64,000 nt of DNA from Branchinecta lynchi (taxonomy: Eukaryota > Arthropoda > Branchiopoda > Anostraca > Branchinectidae). Numbering within the stretch: the stretch's first letter is position 1; each line of letters opens with the position of its first letter. The notes beneath the pieces were generated by a model. The model did not search any database, was not told where the DNA came from, and saw only the letters and a program-made list of their open reading frames with translations. Both the position numbers and the translations under genes were made by a program. Location of the stretch: assembly GCA_023053575.1 (NCBI GenBank), contig JAKZAP010000018.1, forward strand, positions 19,992,202 to 20,056,201, written 5' to 3'. Of the stretch, positions 25,601-40,600 are shown one piece after another.

Positions 25601-28600
25601 ATTCCCGCCTGGCAGTGAAGGTGAATAAAATTAGCCAAGTATTGGATGTTGTCAATGCTAAGCTAACTACATACGAGCTTAATTTCCCACAGTTGCCAAC
25701 ACATTCCGGTCATACCGCCGAAACTCAAGCGACGGTAGTTATCTCAAATGTGCCGAAAACCCTAGATAACCCTGCAAAACGTCGAGAGTTGATAAACAAA
25801 ATTCAAGGACATGAAGCGATTAGTAGCGTGCGACACTCTCGTGACAAACTTTTTGTAACCATTGATGATATTGCTGTGGATGATTTCTGTAAGGCTGTTC
25901 CATCGGTCTTAGCGAACTCGAAAGCAAAAATGATCGAAAAGAAATGGTACGGACTGTTGAAAGGTATTAGTACTGATTACGATATCTCCTGTCTTGCTGA
26001 GTGTTCTGGTGTTACTGGTGCTTCTAGACTTGGGAACTCGCACGCTGTTAAACTTTCTTTCGGCGACCTAGCATCTAAAACAAATGCTCTAAAAGATGGT
26101 CTGAAAATTGATTATGAGCTTCTGCGTGTATTCGAATATCATGAGATCCCACGATGTTGTTATAAGTGTCGTGCTCCAGATCATATTGCAGCCAATTGCA
26201 AAAGCCCAACCGTTAAGTGTGCTCGATGCTCTGGACCACACGAATCGGCAAAAGATTCCCCCTGTTCACTTACACCTAAGTGCGCAAATTGTGACGGCGA
26301 CCACGTTTCATTCAGTTTAAGGTGTCCGATTCTGCGCTCTCTCATCACTGCTTCCAAATGACTGATACATCTGTTTCTCTCTGCTCTTTTAATATAAATG
26401 GAACCAAAGACAAGGACGTTTGCATTGACCAGCTTCTGAATAATTTTGATATAGTCCTTCTACAAGAACACTTACTGCCCGGCGTCAGTGTGAATTTTCT
26501 ACGGCGGAGCCCCGAGCACATAGTATTCACAACTTCCGCCCGAAGAACTCGCGGCCGTCCATCTGGAGGACTGGCCTGTATTATCAAGCGACGGCTCTCT
26601 TTTTTGTCTCCCCAGTGTTACGGATCAGACGAAAACTATCTAGCTATTAGAATCGGCGACGTAGTGTTGATTAATACGTATTTGCCGCACAATAAAAACA
26701 CCCTTGCTAGCTTCACCAGTTTTGCCAAGGCTTGTAAGAAATTGGATAATTTGATAACCGGTATCGAAAAGCTTGGTTTTGATTGGGTACTTATTGGTGA
26801 TCTAAATTGCGACATTACTAGTGCTTCTCATCGATCTGAAACCCTACTTGAATGCATCCCACCCGGTTTCCGCATTGCAACCAAAGACCTACCATTCACT
26901 TATATACACTCCAGTGGCTCCCAATCAAACCTTGATCACTGTCTCTGCTCTGCTGCGATTACCATTTCCTCTGTACATGTCGACGAGGACGAGAGAGACT
27001 ATGACCATATGCCTTTATCCCTAACTGTGCGTATCACTTCAAAACTAGTGTTAAATGCTCCCCAATCACAAGATAGAAACTGGTTCGAACGGCGCAACTG
27101 GAACCGCGCTAATTGGCCGCTATACTTAACTACGCTTGCTAGCCTGTTAAGTACGATACGTGTCCCTTATAATCTTCTCTGTTGTGGAGTTCATTCGCCA
27201 AGTGCCCGTTTACAGTTAAATATGTATTATCTTCAGATTATTTCGTGTATGAAAAAAGCGGAGAGAGCGGCTGTTCCTAATGAACGAGTACGATGTCGGA
27301 CCCGCAAGCCGATGTGGAGTTACGATCCAAATTTGAAAAAAGTGAAAAATCAAGCTAAGCTTTGGTTGCGGATCTGGATTGCGTGTGGGCGTCCCTCGTG
27401 TGGGAATGTGTTCGAAATTAAGCGTAAAACGAAATCTGCTTATAAGCGACAGATACGTTCTGTCCGTGAATCAGGTGCTTGTTTCCCGACAAGTTCACAT
27501 GATTGGAAGCGGGTGCTAAATTCTTCTAAGTTTGATGATTATAATAACGATAATATTCCACAGTCTTCTTGGACTCAACATTACTTGAATGTTTTTTCCC
27601 GTGTAAATTTTGCTGTTCATCACCATTATTCACAATTACTTTCGATTTGTTTCCGTACGAAAGTAGAACAAAAACATGTACCTCCAGTGTCTGTCGCAGA
27701 TATTGTTAACTCGATAAAGCGGCTGAAATCCTCTTCGGTTGATATTGATGGGATTAGTGTTTGGCATCTGCATAAAGATTCCCCCGATTTGATTAATCAT
27801 TTGCAGTTACTTTGTCAGATGTGTTTATGTTCGTCACTTGTACCTGACAGTTTTCTTTGTGGGACTGTAACTTCGGTGTTAAAAAGAGGGAAAGATCCAA
27901 ATAAATGTGATTCTTACCGGCCAATTACTGTTGCCTGTAATATCAGTAAAGTTTTTGAGTATATACTACTCCCGTCTGTCATTGATCATGTAAATTATGA
28001 TGCCAATCAATTTGGTTTTAAAAAGGGAATTGGATGCCAGCATGCACACAGGGCGCTTGCTGTTCTCCTCAAAGACGTGCATACCAAAGGCCAGTCATTA
28101 CATATTTGTGCTTTGGACATTTCTAAAGCGTTTGACACCGTTGTTCATTCACAAGCTCTGCTGTCACTGTATCAGCTTGGTATAAACATTTCAGTTATAT
28201 CTGTGCTACGTTTCTGGTATTCTAATTCGTATGTGAGACTGAAATCTAACGGTCATATTTTCGGGAATATTCCAGTGAAGTGCGGGGTCAGACAAGGAGG
28301 TGTCCTTTCGCCGTACATATTTAATGCTTGTATCGCAAGTGTTCTGACCAAGATCCCATCGAGTTGTTTTTTCGGGTTCAGTGAACTTTCATATCTAGCA
28401 TATGCTGATGACCTCCTTCTGATTAGCCGTTCAAAAAGCTCACTTGAGCGAAACGTTCGTCTGGTTGGATCTCTGTTTAAAGATATTGGCCTTGCTTTAA
28501 ATATTGCTAAGTGTGAATATTTGTCTTTCAATAATGATCAATGTGCCAGTTCTCTGAATTGCGGGAGTTTCGCTATACCCAGAGTAAAGATGTTTAAGTG

Positions 28601-31600
28601 GCTGGGTATATCTGTTTGTGATTCTCTTGCTAGTATCCGGAGGAAGTTTTTATCTGATACTAAAGATAAATTAAGAATCGGGTACGCAAAAATCGTTGCT
28701 AATCGTGGTCGTTTCAGCAGACGTGGAATGGCTAAACTTTATTCTAGTTTTTGCGACCATGCCGTTCTGTCTGCGTCTGGTTTATATCCTATATTTACAA
28801 AGACTGATCTTAAGCAAATGAGGGTGGATTATTTTCGATATTGCAAATTCCTTTTGTATTTACCCAGATCGGTCCGAAATAGACGCCTTGTAAATCGTTA
28901 CGGAGCTAGCGACATCTTATGTTCGCTGGAAAATCTGCAGACCAATATTGGTGCTGACGCGTGTTTCCGCCTAGGTGCGCACCACGGCCTCATCCGGCTT
29001 TTTCATTGAGTGCTTTTTTGTTGTTGTGTGTGATATGTTGTACTATCTTTATTTCTTTTCTTTTCTTTCATTACTCCACTATCTTAAATCTGTACAGTGG
29101 GTCACAAATAAATATTATATTATATTATATAGCTGCAAAAATCATTCAAAAACAAATAACCTATTCAAATATGAATTATACATGCTGATTTATGCATACA
29201 ATAAAGATCTACTAAATATTATAAGAAACATCACTTTTATCTTTGTCCAAACTAGTAAATTGAGCATGTACTGGCCCAAAAAATTACGGTTTGAAATATC
29301 ACAGAGAGGAAACTGTTGAAAAAGCTGCTGATCTAGGGGGTAAGCATTGTTCCTAGGTTGTTACAGAGTGGGATTGGGGTAGTTTGATATGCCCATTGAA
29401 CTTTAAAGTGTTCAATTATTTTTAAATACCGGTAGTTGAAGAGTTAATAGTGCGAAGGGTCCTTTAATATATAAAAATAATTCATATCGTGTCAAAATGC
29501 TTCATTGTCTTCTTTTCTTCTATGTTCAGGTTGTGATGACAGATGAAATATGGCACGAACGACTTTGAGTAGCGCTGGCTTGATTTTGTTGGTAGTGTTT
29601 GAAGGAGTAGATCGAGTCCCGTAAGTTTTTCGGCACGACGTGTTCGATTGTTAGGAGGGGGGGGGGGGGGGTAAATTCCGGTAGGATGCCACGATGGTGC
29701 TCAGATTTAAGACATTTGGTGCCAAATCTCATGGTAAAATCGTGGCTAGATAGGACAATCTAGTTACCCATCACTTATTCACTTAAAATTTAACTGAAAC
29801 ACAATTTAATTTTCTCAACACAATTTAAACGCGGCTTTTCAGTCGGCAGTGGTGAGCTTGGTGAGATTGCTTAGTGCCTGAACAAAAAAAATCGTAAATC
29901 TTTCTGGTACGGTATATAACAGATATACAAGCGCATAGAGGTACCACAGATCAGACAGAAATTCCACTATTTGAAAATCTATTATCGTGAATAGCGGAAC
30001 AACGAAGTTTCAGAGGGTCTTTAAGCCAATTTAAGTGAATAAGTGATCGGGAACTAGATTATCCAATCCCAGCCCTTTTTGGGTAAACTTAAAAGAATTG
30101 CAGTAGATATACGTAGTTTCAGTTTCAGTTTCATTGGATTATATTTAAAGAAAAACAAAAAAATACACAATTAACATTCCTGCCAGGAAAGCACAAAAGG
30201 AGTCTTGGCTAGGACAGGGAAATAACCGATAATAAATAAACAACAAACAAGAATCAACTAACCGAATATTCTAAGAAAAAGGGAGGAGACGAACAAAAAT
30301 AACCAATGGTTTCAACTTTAAATGAAAAAGAGAGAAAAATAAGAGAAACAAGGAACGAGAAAAAAAGAAAAAAAAACGGGTGAGGGGGTCAAAAGGAGGA
30401 TAACACGAAACAATTTTCCTGTAATGACCTTTCGCTGCTCGCTTGAAGGAAATAAGATTATTCAGTAGTAGACGAACAAGAGCTGTAAGCTCATATGGCC
30501 CTTGCAAGCATATGTAGTAAGAAATACCCCAACAAGAAAAAATTAAGAGGGCTGAAAATTCAACCTATGGTTTCGCTTCAAATATAAAAATAGGAGACAG
30601 AAAGCAAAACGAAACAAGAAGGCAAACAAAAATGGAAGTATTCGGTTAAGATGCGCCGAACTTGCAAGGCTGGGTCAGAGGATGGAAGTGATGGTGAAAA
30701 GTGTTTTTTTTCACTTTACGGTTAAGATGCGCACTTTAAGGGTGCTAAATTGATTTCTAAGGAAAACCCTTGAGGCAAAAAGGTTCGTGTACTCATGGCG
30801 ATCTTGAAAAAGTAAATTTTGCTTAAAAGTATTTTTGTATTTTGCGGTTGAGATGAGTTCTTTAAGGAATGGTCGGATCGGAGAAGTGACGATGTCTCAC
30901 CCAATGATGTCAAGTTTCTAATGCTCCAGCAAAGTTTTACCGTCCTATCACATCTGGGAGTACCTTAACTCACGATCACCGGAATTCTGGACACCCCCTA
31001 CATCCCCCCCTTGGTACCCGAATCCGGTACGATTCTCTCACTGACGCACCTAGGACTTCTGCCTGTACTCCCCACCCAAGTTTCATCCTGATCGCTCCCC
31101 TCTATGCGTATCACAAGATTTCCGGTTCTCCCCTCTATGCGTATCACAAGATTTCCGGTTCTCCCCTCCACCCCCCCCCCCCCCCAGTTCATCGAATACG
31201 GTCTGCACTTGAAATTGGACATCTGAGACATGAGTTCTTTCAAAATATCAAGTTTCATTAAGATCCGATAACCCGATCGAAAGTTATGCATGCCACTAAT
31301 TTCCGGATTCCGCAGTCTCCCCCTCCCCCCACGACGGTCGGATCGGCCGAGTTACTGTTTCCAGTTTAATCTGGTCGGGTCTCTGATATGCCTGCCAAAT
31401 TTTATCGTCCTAGCCCACCTGGAAGTACATAAACTACCGATCACCGGAATCCCAGAACCCCCCTCCAACTCCCCCCACAGTGTCCAAATCCGGTCGAGCT
31501 CTGTCAGTTATTTATCTAGAGCTTGTAGTTCTTCCCACCAAGATTCATCCCGATCGCTCCACTCCGAGAGTTTCACACGATTCCCGGCTCCCCCTCAGAT

Positions 31601-34600
31601 TCATCGGACCCGTGCGTACTTGAGATGAGACATCTGAGATACGAGGTCTTCCCAGGTATCAAGTTCATTAAGATCCGATCACCCATTCGAAAGTTATGCA
31701 TGCCCCTATTTTCTGGATTCTGCAACATCCCGCTCCCCCAACGATGGTCGGATCGGGCAAGTGACTATTTCCAAGTTAGTTTGGTCGGGTCCCTAATATG
31801 CCTGCCAAGTTTCATCGTCCTAGTATATCTGGAAGTACCCTAACTCGCAAACACTGGACTGACCGACCGACCGACCGACGGAAAAGCGATCGGTATATGG
31901 CACTTGGCCGGAAGGCAAGTGCCATAAAAACGGAAATGGAGCAGTCCTACTCTCTCTTTACTTACAGGGTGTCGATCCAGCTTTCCGAGAGGTACTCAAG
32001 GGGTTCGAACTGCTCGGCAAGGGAGTTTTTCCGTCTGGTGGGAAAGGGTACTAGAGCTGTTTCATCTTCCCCCGAAATGTCAACAAATTCTGGGGCTTGG
32101 GATGGTGACTTCTTTCGTGTAATGAACGGGGTGAGAGCGGAGGTTGATTCAGCTGCTAGGTCGATGAACTCTACTTGCTGAAAAGGAACACAAGTAAGAA
32201 ACAAGTTATCTATCAGTGTACCCAATCAGAAATGTCACGCCTATAATCAACATAGACAAAGTGAAACAGATTTCGATCCGGTTTCCGGCTAGTTTCTTCC
32301 TCGGATCGACCGGAATTCCGGCCTCGGACAGAGCCAAGGAAGAACCTAACTTGAAATCGGGTCGGAATCTGTTTCAGCTTGTCTGATTTCGGAAATTTCA
32401 GTACGGGTGCTTAACTAGACGGAGTTTTCAGGCAAATCATCAAAAATAAAACTGAAAAGGTTAAGAATAAGTGCTCTCGAGCTGAAGAAGTGCTCTCGAG
32501 CACTAAACCTGGGAGCAAGCTGCATGCTGTCTTAATGGATAGAAAGTCTTCAGAACTATTTTGTGAGTATTAGCTTCCTTTGGTTCCTTCCTGTTTTTCG
32601 TCTTCGCTTATACAGTTGCTATTCCTTATTTATAAGCGGGCATAAATAAACAAACAGATAAATAGATCGAGTCTCTCTTTTTGTTCCGTTGCCGTTACTT
32701 ATAATGGCTAGGATAGAACGTAACGTTTTGACATTTTTATCGTTGTATAATATATATATATATATTTATTTAACTTCGACTACGGCTTCTAGAGCCATTA
32801 CACATACAACACATAAAAACAACAACAAAATACATTTACCTTTTATTTAAGATTGCGGACCTTCTACGCAACACATGTAAAGTTCACGGTTCCAGACTAA
32901 CCACACAGGCAACGTCAGTCTCATATGGGGACTCGAAAGAACCACAAGCATGGGGTTTCGAGAGCGAAGAATTCGGGTCTGGAGAGAAAAGATAGCCCGA
33001 CGCCGAAGTTCCCCGAAAGAAGGGGAACTTCGTATATATAAAGGCAATATTTTTATGTATTAAATAATGTAAACTACCGCTAAATATTATTATACAGGAC
33101 GACCCAGATTGAGCTACCAGAAATACGGTGTTTATATTCGACTTTCAACGATGATATAACCAGAGTTGGGCAAATTAAATCATGAAAGGATTCGATTCGG
33201 AATCCAGGGCTACGTACGCATTCGATTCCCAATCCTCCATTTCATGCTGAGGATTTGTATCCATGATCAAATCCGGATTCGAATCTGACCTTAAGAAAAT
33301 CGAACCATGCACATAGGTTATAGTTTAAAAATCTGACATGACGAAAAGCACTAAGGTAATCAGAGCCTCGTTTATGTTGCATGCTGCAGGTCCACTTCTC
33401 GGCCGATTCCAGACTGATTCTTTCCGCATCCGTTTTTGGACTGCAGTGCTTCCGAGAAAGACGGCAGCGCTTCTCGAGATCACGGACTTGCTCACCGACC
33501 AAGGCCGTGCTTCTCTGCAAGGTGCTGCAGCGCTGCCGCTTCAACCAAGAAGAAAGTGATTCCAAAAACGCATATTGTGCTAAAGCAAAGAGGTGCTGCA
33601 GCAGCGATGTGGCAGCGCTATCGCATCAAAAACGAGGCTCAGATATTGTGATAGATTGCTGAGTATGGTCGGTGGTGGAGACCAAAAAGTTTATTTGCCT
33701 AAGCCCACTGTGTAAAAAAGGGCAAAACGGGAACTGGAAAGATGTAGACTAGAAACCCGAGCGCGTAGTTTTGGAATCCGAGTCCGAATCCAGTCATACA
33801 AGCAGAAGATTCGAATCCGGCCAAAAGAATGAATCCTGGATTCAAATCCGAATCCGGATTCACCCATCTCTGGATGTAACGCTGACGTTACGTCCCTCAT
33901 CTACTCATAAAACTTGACTTTACGTCTCCGACTTTTATAGTTCAAAGGCGAAACTCAAAGGGAACGGCGAGGAGAACGCCAGGAAAAAAGGAGCAAGATC
34001 GAAGATTTTACCTTCGGTGTTGCCGGTGATTTGCTCAGAATGGATCTCTTCTCAGTGAAGGTGCTAAAAGGAGACATGATGTCAACCGTGACGCCATTCC
34101 GTGGCCTAGAAAAAGCGTGAGTTCAACAAAGCTTCTCTTACGGTAGGCTGCTGAAAATCCTAAACTTCAGACGGCATGTGTCCAATCGCACAGCAACTTC
34201 TGTTTTCGCTATTTCGTTCTTCGGGTTCTGAGCTTGTTGATTAGATTAGATTATATATGGGGCATTGGAAAAAATACTAGGAACTACAAAAACCTCCAGA
34301 AGTTTGCAATTGTTAAGAGGTTTAACAAACCCCTTGCCTTTGACAGATTAGTCTACATAAGACTGTAATAAAGAAAGAAAGAAGGAAAAAGAGAGGAAGA
34401 GAAAAGAAAGGAATCAGAACCAGAATGTAAGTACGTAAGTAATTTATTTATAACCCGCCGTTTTCAGAAAGCGGAGTAAATGAAGAAAATAAATAAAACA
34501 CATAAACATATAAACATACACATGTGACTTCAAAGTGAATTAAACTTTATATTTCGCACTTGTTTATACCCCGCAGGAATTCGTAGAACCAATGGAGGGG

Positions 34601-37600
34601 GCGCCAAACCAACAATACACGACGTTATCCTGAGCAGAAGATGGCGATACTTAGGTTGTGTCCTCTGCATGGACGAATCCAATTTGCCAAAGGCCTCCTG
34701 AAACTGGAAGCCACAAGAAAGACGACGACGGGGAAGACCACGAAACGCGATCCATTATACCTATCAGAGGGACCTTGTAATGCAAGTCTGCAATGTGAAT
34801 GGGAGGCTGTCCTGGCAGCAGCTCCACCAGATAGCAGATTCGTGTATGTCCTGGGTGCCTCTGGAGCAGTTCTTCTCCAATAAGACGAACAACTGTCAAG
34901 GGGTGGTGGAGGATCAATAATATAAAGCAATAAACAGGCTTCCAGCCCTACAAATTTCAGCAATCCATTAACGCCAACAGTCTGAGAACTTCCGCACGCT
35001 GACAAACCGAACGTTCGAGAAGCAAGAAGTATACTGGTCGAAGTTTCAACAACCCTTCTAGAATAGACAACCACAACGGACAACGCTGCATACGACGTGA
35101 TTGATTGTTGTCTGAGAAAATTGTATTTCCCTATTTTCCACTTTCCTACGCCTTTATAGAGAGCGTGTTCCACCCTTTTAACAATAGTACCTATTAGTTA
35201 CTATTTTCGTTCCAACCCCGTAAAAAGTTACTAAGCTGACCGTTCCAACCTTCTCGAAATGGTAACAAACAGTAACTATTTGCTTACCACGCTAGGGAGC
35301 GTAGTAAGCGTGGTAACTACGCATTTCTGTAACGCGATTGGTCGAATACGCCCGTGGCATAACATTCTGCTGGAAAATAGAAAAATCCTTCCAGTCTTGA
35401 CGGCAAAAAGCCGGAATTCGACGTCATGTGTATTAACGACGGTAAGTAGGGTGGAACACGCTCAGAGCTTCGTCTGTTTATTATAATTAAAGTCTACTTA
35501 CCGATCAATAACACCGCCTTTGGATGCAGGGCTGGCGAATTTTTCTAATAGATCTTTATAGCGCATCTTATCTACCATTCGAACCGGCTAAAAAAAAGAC
35601 GTTCATTACGAATTACTCAAAGATGTGGCATCATTTCCGAAAAGAAGGGACCGCAAGTTAACATCAGAAAGCCGTTTGGACTAGGACCAATGGGGCGTGG
35701 GATGGTACTTCACTGTCAAAAGTTTCAAACAAACAGGTAACACAAGGATGCGCGGTTTCAACAGATGACACTTTATCTGTTATGTTTTTCAAACGTAATG
35801 TATACAGGGGAAGCCGAAACACCACTGAAAAAAGATCTGCTGACTTTTTTGCTTGTCCTCAGGATATCGGGGACCAATATATATATATATCGTTTATTCA
35901 CAAAATAGCAAAGATAGCTAGCAAAGGTATGTCAACCTAGCACTTTCAACGGGATATAAAATGGCCAATGACAAATGACAAATAATACCAGATAAACACG
36001 ACTAAGAACTATTAAACGAACGAACAATGTACGGTACAAACCAGTTAGCATATCTTTCAGTTGTATCCGCTGGATAATTTGTTAATTTAGCTTTGTTTGA
36101 GTGGGTTTGAGTACGCGTTTTGGGCCTGTTTTACATTGATCTGTGAAGTTCAGAATTTAGACATTTGTGGCCTTAATTGCTCTTTTCTGGATTAGCTCCA
36201 GTCTACTGGATTGCTCCTTAGTCAAACGGGGATGTCATACCTCCTGGGGAGTGAGATGGTACTTCACTGTCAGAAGTTTCCCTGGGCCCCGGATAATCTT
36301 AATTGATCTTTTCTGGATTAGCTCCAGTCTACTGGATTGCTCCTTAGTCAAACCGGGATGCCATACCTCAATGGGGCGTGGGATGGTACTTCACTGTCAG
36401 AAGTTTCAAACAGTTAACACAGGGATGCGAGGTTTCAAGATTACACCCAGGTCAGCATCTGCTGACTTTATTGCTTTTCATCGCGATATCGCAAAAATCA
36501 GCAGATGCTTTCTCGGCAGTTTTCGTCTCTTCCTGGCAATAACTGTCATGCAAAAAGTTTGTATCCGTAACGACTGAAACACAACAGGTAACATTCTAAG
36601 TGCTATCTGTTGATACCGCGCATCCGGGCGTCATCTTTTACGAAACTACTGACAGTGTAGTGGGACAAGCCTAAGAGCAAGAAAATTCATTTTCGTTTGA
36701 ACCCTTTTACTATCGGCTCGTCAGTTAGTCGACGAGTCGAATTCGGATGAGATCATGGTGTTAAGCTAAATGTTCAGCATATTCACTGACCAAGTCCGCA
36801 TCTTCCCGCACCCTCAAGAACAAGACCTAAAGTTTCGATGGGATCCCAAAAATCTAGTTTTCGATCCAGACAACTGGGTCTTGTCTTCGCCAGATCCAGT
36901 ATTCGCCAGGCTAATCATCTGAGAAAACCAAGTTCAGATATACCTTATCAGGCATATCTATTTTGAGGATACTGACTGAAAGTTCCTGCTTCACTTCTGC
37001 CAAATTTCCGGTTTCGGCCAAATTCCGAGCGAACTACTTGTCCAGCAGAAAAATAAACCTCAGAAACGAATTAAGCGAATCTCCTTATCCCTATTCAACT
37101 CAAAATAAAACTTTAACTTACACAAAAATTTCCGGTTTCAACCGGATTCCAGACGAATAACATGTCCGGGTGAAAAGTGAATGTCATATACAGACTCAGC
37201 GTCTCCTTAGCTCTAAATAAGTCATCTAATCACCTTCAGATAAAACTTTTGCTTTTAACGAATTTTGGTCGGATTCCGGGCGAACTATTTGTCCGGGTAG
37301 AAGATGCTTTTCAAATAAGTCTTCAGCATGCCTTCTTACTCCTAAATCTGTCATCTAATCAACTTCAAATAAAACTTCTAATTTTAACCGTCTTTCCTGT
37401 TTTTGCCGGATTCTGGACGAACGACTTGTCCGGCAAGAAAATGATTTTCATCATCGTGTTCAGCACGTCTTCTTGCCCCTGAATCAAACATCTAATAAAC
37501 TTCAGATAAACTTTTACTTTTAACCCACTTTCCGGTTTTTGCCGGATTCCGGACGAACTACTTGTCCTGCGAGGAAATGGTTTTCACCATCGTGATCAGC

Positions 37601-40600
37601 AAGTCTTCTTACCCATTAATCGAACACTTAATCAACTTCAAATGAAACTTTTACTTTTAACCAGCTTTCCGGTTTTTGCCAGATTCCGGGCGAACTACTT
37701 GTCGGACGAGAAAATAATTTGCATATTCATGTTCAGCATGTCTTCTTACCCTGTAATCGACTATCACATTAGCTGTTTAAAAATATTGTTTGTCCCTTAA
37801 TTTGAACTCCCTCCCCCACCCCTAAATGTAGGGCTACAGAGCCGATCTACGAACTTGACCTTACACTTGACCCAAAGAATGTTCACACCAAGTTTCATCA
37901 AAATATCTCATTCCCTTCGAGAGTTACCGCGCTGACAGACGGACGGACGGACAACTTTTGCGATGTCATAGGTATCCCTTCACTTACGTTTTGGGATCCC
38001 AAAAAGGAGAATATACTGGGACCACCAAAGATATTTTTTTTAACAATATAAAAAAAAAAAAAAAAAATACAATCCGAACTTTTAAACTGGTTTCGTTTAA
38101 ATAAAATGCAAAGGATCGCTGGTTTTCGTCTCAGTAGGTTGTATTTTTGCGGTAGCGTAGAGAGGTAGAAATTCCCCATAACTAGCGCACTTTTGTCGGT
38201 TTTTTAAACACATGATTACTGCTAGGTTACTGAATTCCGGTAACCCCGGTCTCAGCAGGGTTACTCGGTACCAGGTACCAGTGTTACTAATATGTTGCTG
38301 GGTGGCTGAGAAAACGACGATTAGTCAGAGTAACAGACACCGGGTTACCGCAAAAATGCAACTACTATTTCGTCTGTCTGCTGTCTGCCTCTACTTTCCT
38401 GACGCTACCGCGCAGAAATACTAGCAAACCAACTACGAACTCCTAAAAATAATCCCAGCTTATTTTAATAATATTAGCCTATGAATAGCATAATGTCTTC
38501 AAAGTAAGTATAGTAGTATATTTTACTTTTGTATTTTATTCATACTCCGCTGTTACGCAAAAAGCGGGTCATAAATAAAAAAAAAAAAAAAAAAAAAAGT
38601 ATGGAGTAGCACAACCTATATCTGTTATTCGGGAAAGACAAGAGCGCTCTAAGCGCAGCCTTAATGTAGCTCAACAGATGCTTTACTCAGTGTAAATTCT
38701 GTCAGTGTGTGTTGTTTTTCTTTTTAAGTTTCTTGCATTCTTTCCATTATCATTATTGACAGTAATGTTCTTTTTTCAATTCTTTCTTTGTCTTTTCTTC
38801 TTCTTTATTTAGTTATTCCGTCTTTTTATACGTTAGTGCATCCTCATTTTCATCGGGGGCACGCGTACAAGCTTACAAAGTCAAGATTCCACTAGGACGT
38901 TTTTAAGTGGGGTTTTGGCAACAGAATTGTTGATCCTTGGAACAGCCTTACCGAAGATGCGGTTAATGCTGAATCGATCAATAGTTTCAAGCGCATTGTT
39001 AATGAGATTTTTAACTCTGATCAGTTCAACTACTCAAAATTTCTTAGAGTTATTTAGAGGCGAAAGCCTTTTCTCTTGCTTTGTATTATGATGGGCAATA
39101 AATCTATTATTATTATTATTATATAGTAGTATCTGACACTGAAAAACGAATATGTCAGCTGCATTTTATTAGAGCTATATATCGGCCCTTTTTTTGCAAG
39201 GATCTTGAAGAGGACCCTTGTCAAAAAGGGCCGAACTATCGCTCTAAGCAGCTGACTTATCCATTTTGCTGTGATTCACAGTCAGCTTGTGCTGAAAGAA
39301 TTCTTATATATAGAAGGCTAATTACTTTAGTACGAGAAGAACTGAGAGAGGGAATGAAACAAGAAATAATTATAGACGAACTGTCAAATGAATCAGGTAA
39401 GATATCCTTAAAATGATGAACGAAGAAATGAAGGAAGAAATTAACTAACATTGTTTTTCCTAAGTCCTGCTGCTACTGCCATCTTGTCTAGTAGAGTGAT
39501 CGGTCTTTTCAAATTGGTCGCCATACTGTACTTCTTGTGGACGGATCCGGTGAAATATTTTGCTCGGGCGTCTTCATTCGCTTTGTCGCGTTCTTTGAAA
39601 AATCTGCGCGGAGCCGCCACTGAAAAAGAAGCCAAGGTTAACAATCTTTCTTTCGGGGAGGAGCTAACCTAAGCTTTAACAATTGTTAACTTTTCTCAAT
39701 TCTTTAATCGTGAACTTTTCCCAACGATGCTCACGAACAATCGATACAAAATAGTTAAAGTTTAACTGAAAATCGAACTTATTTTTGTATCATTTAACTC
39801 AATACACTGCATTTTTTTTTTACTGTGTAAACGAATTGTTTTAAATATGTCACTACCTGCTCTAGAATGACGTTCAGAATATCAATGGCTGTTCTCGCAA
39901 CGAAAATTTTACTATGACGTAGAAAATTTGAATCTCAATCGAAATGCGGCTTTTCAGTGGCCAGTATTCATCTTGCGGAAGATAGCTCACTGCGTGAGAA
40001 GTTATTTTCCGTAAATCGTTATCGTCAACTAGATTGTCCTATTTTTGCCTTTTTCAGTCAAGCTTTAACAAACGTCAAGTTCTGGAAGGGGAGCAGCTGA
40101 TGGGCGGAGCTTAAATTTCCTTATCAGAATCCTAGAACGGAGAAAGTTAACAATTATTAACATTTGTTAAGTTCTGGAACGCAACCCAAGTTTAAAGCAC
40201 GAGGGAAGTCATAAATCGCTTTTAATCCCTTTAAAAATGGTTTGCAAGCTGTTCAAACAATCGTTCAATTCTAGCAACTCCTGGTCCATATTTCGTAGCT
40301 TCCAGTTGTAAGTGGGGTAGGAGGGTAAACCAGAAGCCCCTTCTTCAAAAACGAGCTCGAAATACGCTATCTGTGCCTAAAAGCAAACTATTTTTAAGTT
40401 GTCCTTCCAAGAAAATGTCAAAAAACCTGTGACAAAACCGCCCATGCGTTCACCTCCTTCCGCTTATCTGCAAAGACTCTAACCCCTTGCCAATCACTCT
40501 TTAGTCCAAGTCTACGACACTAAGATTCCTAAATTCTGCCCAAGCGTTGGGAATAACAAGGAATGACATATTCGTGGGTTTTAAATACGAACTTGTCAAC

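Larger units (their letters stand above)
25190..29128 (+). mobile_element. apparently intact two-ORF LINE retrotransposon
   Basis: Contains complete ORF1 and ORF2, a short 3' UTR and a tail of ATATT units (29,105-29,130) after GTGGGTCACAAATAAAT. Neither ORF has a stop or frameshift. The EN-RT layout without RNase H fits the CR1/Jockey-like side of the LINE tree, but the clade is not proven. The 5' boundary is approximate and I could not define the target duplication. It lies antisense to the SENP-like gene, inside the intron between exons 7 and 8. Confidence 0.88.

Noticed and set aside
31860..31885. (GACC)n run as a CRISPR-like or regulatory repeat
   Set aside because: It is a simple repeat at the end of a mobile repeat family and occurs in similar places in other copies.
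34625..35173. 182-codon - strand ORF
   Set aside because: It is antisense to a broken LINE C-terminus and runs into a MITE; low-complexity, no family match, no splice context.
36167..36577. 136-codon + strand ORF with an internal repeat
   Set aside because: The repeat is a nucleotide-level duplication in a mobile repeat, not a protein feature.
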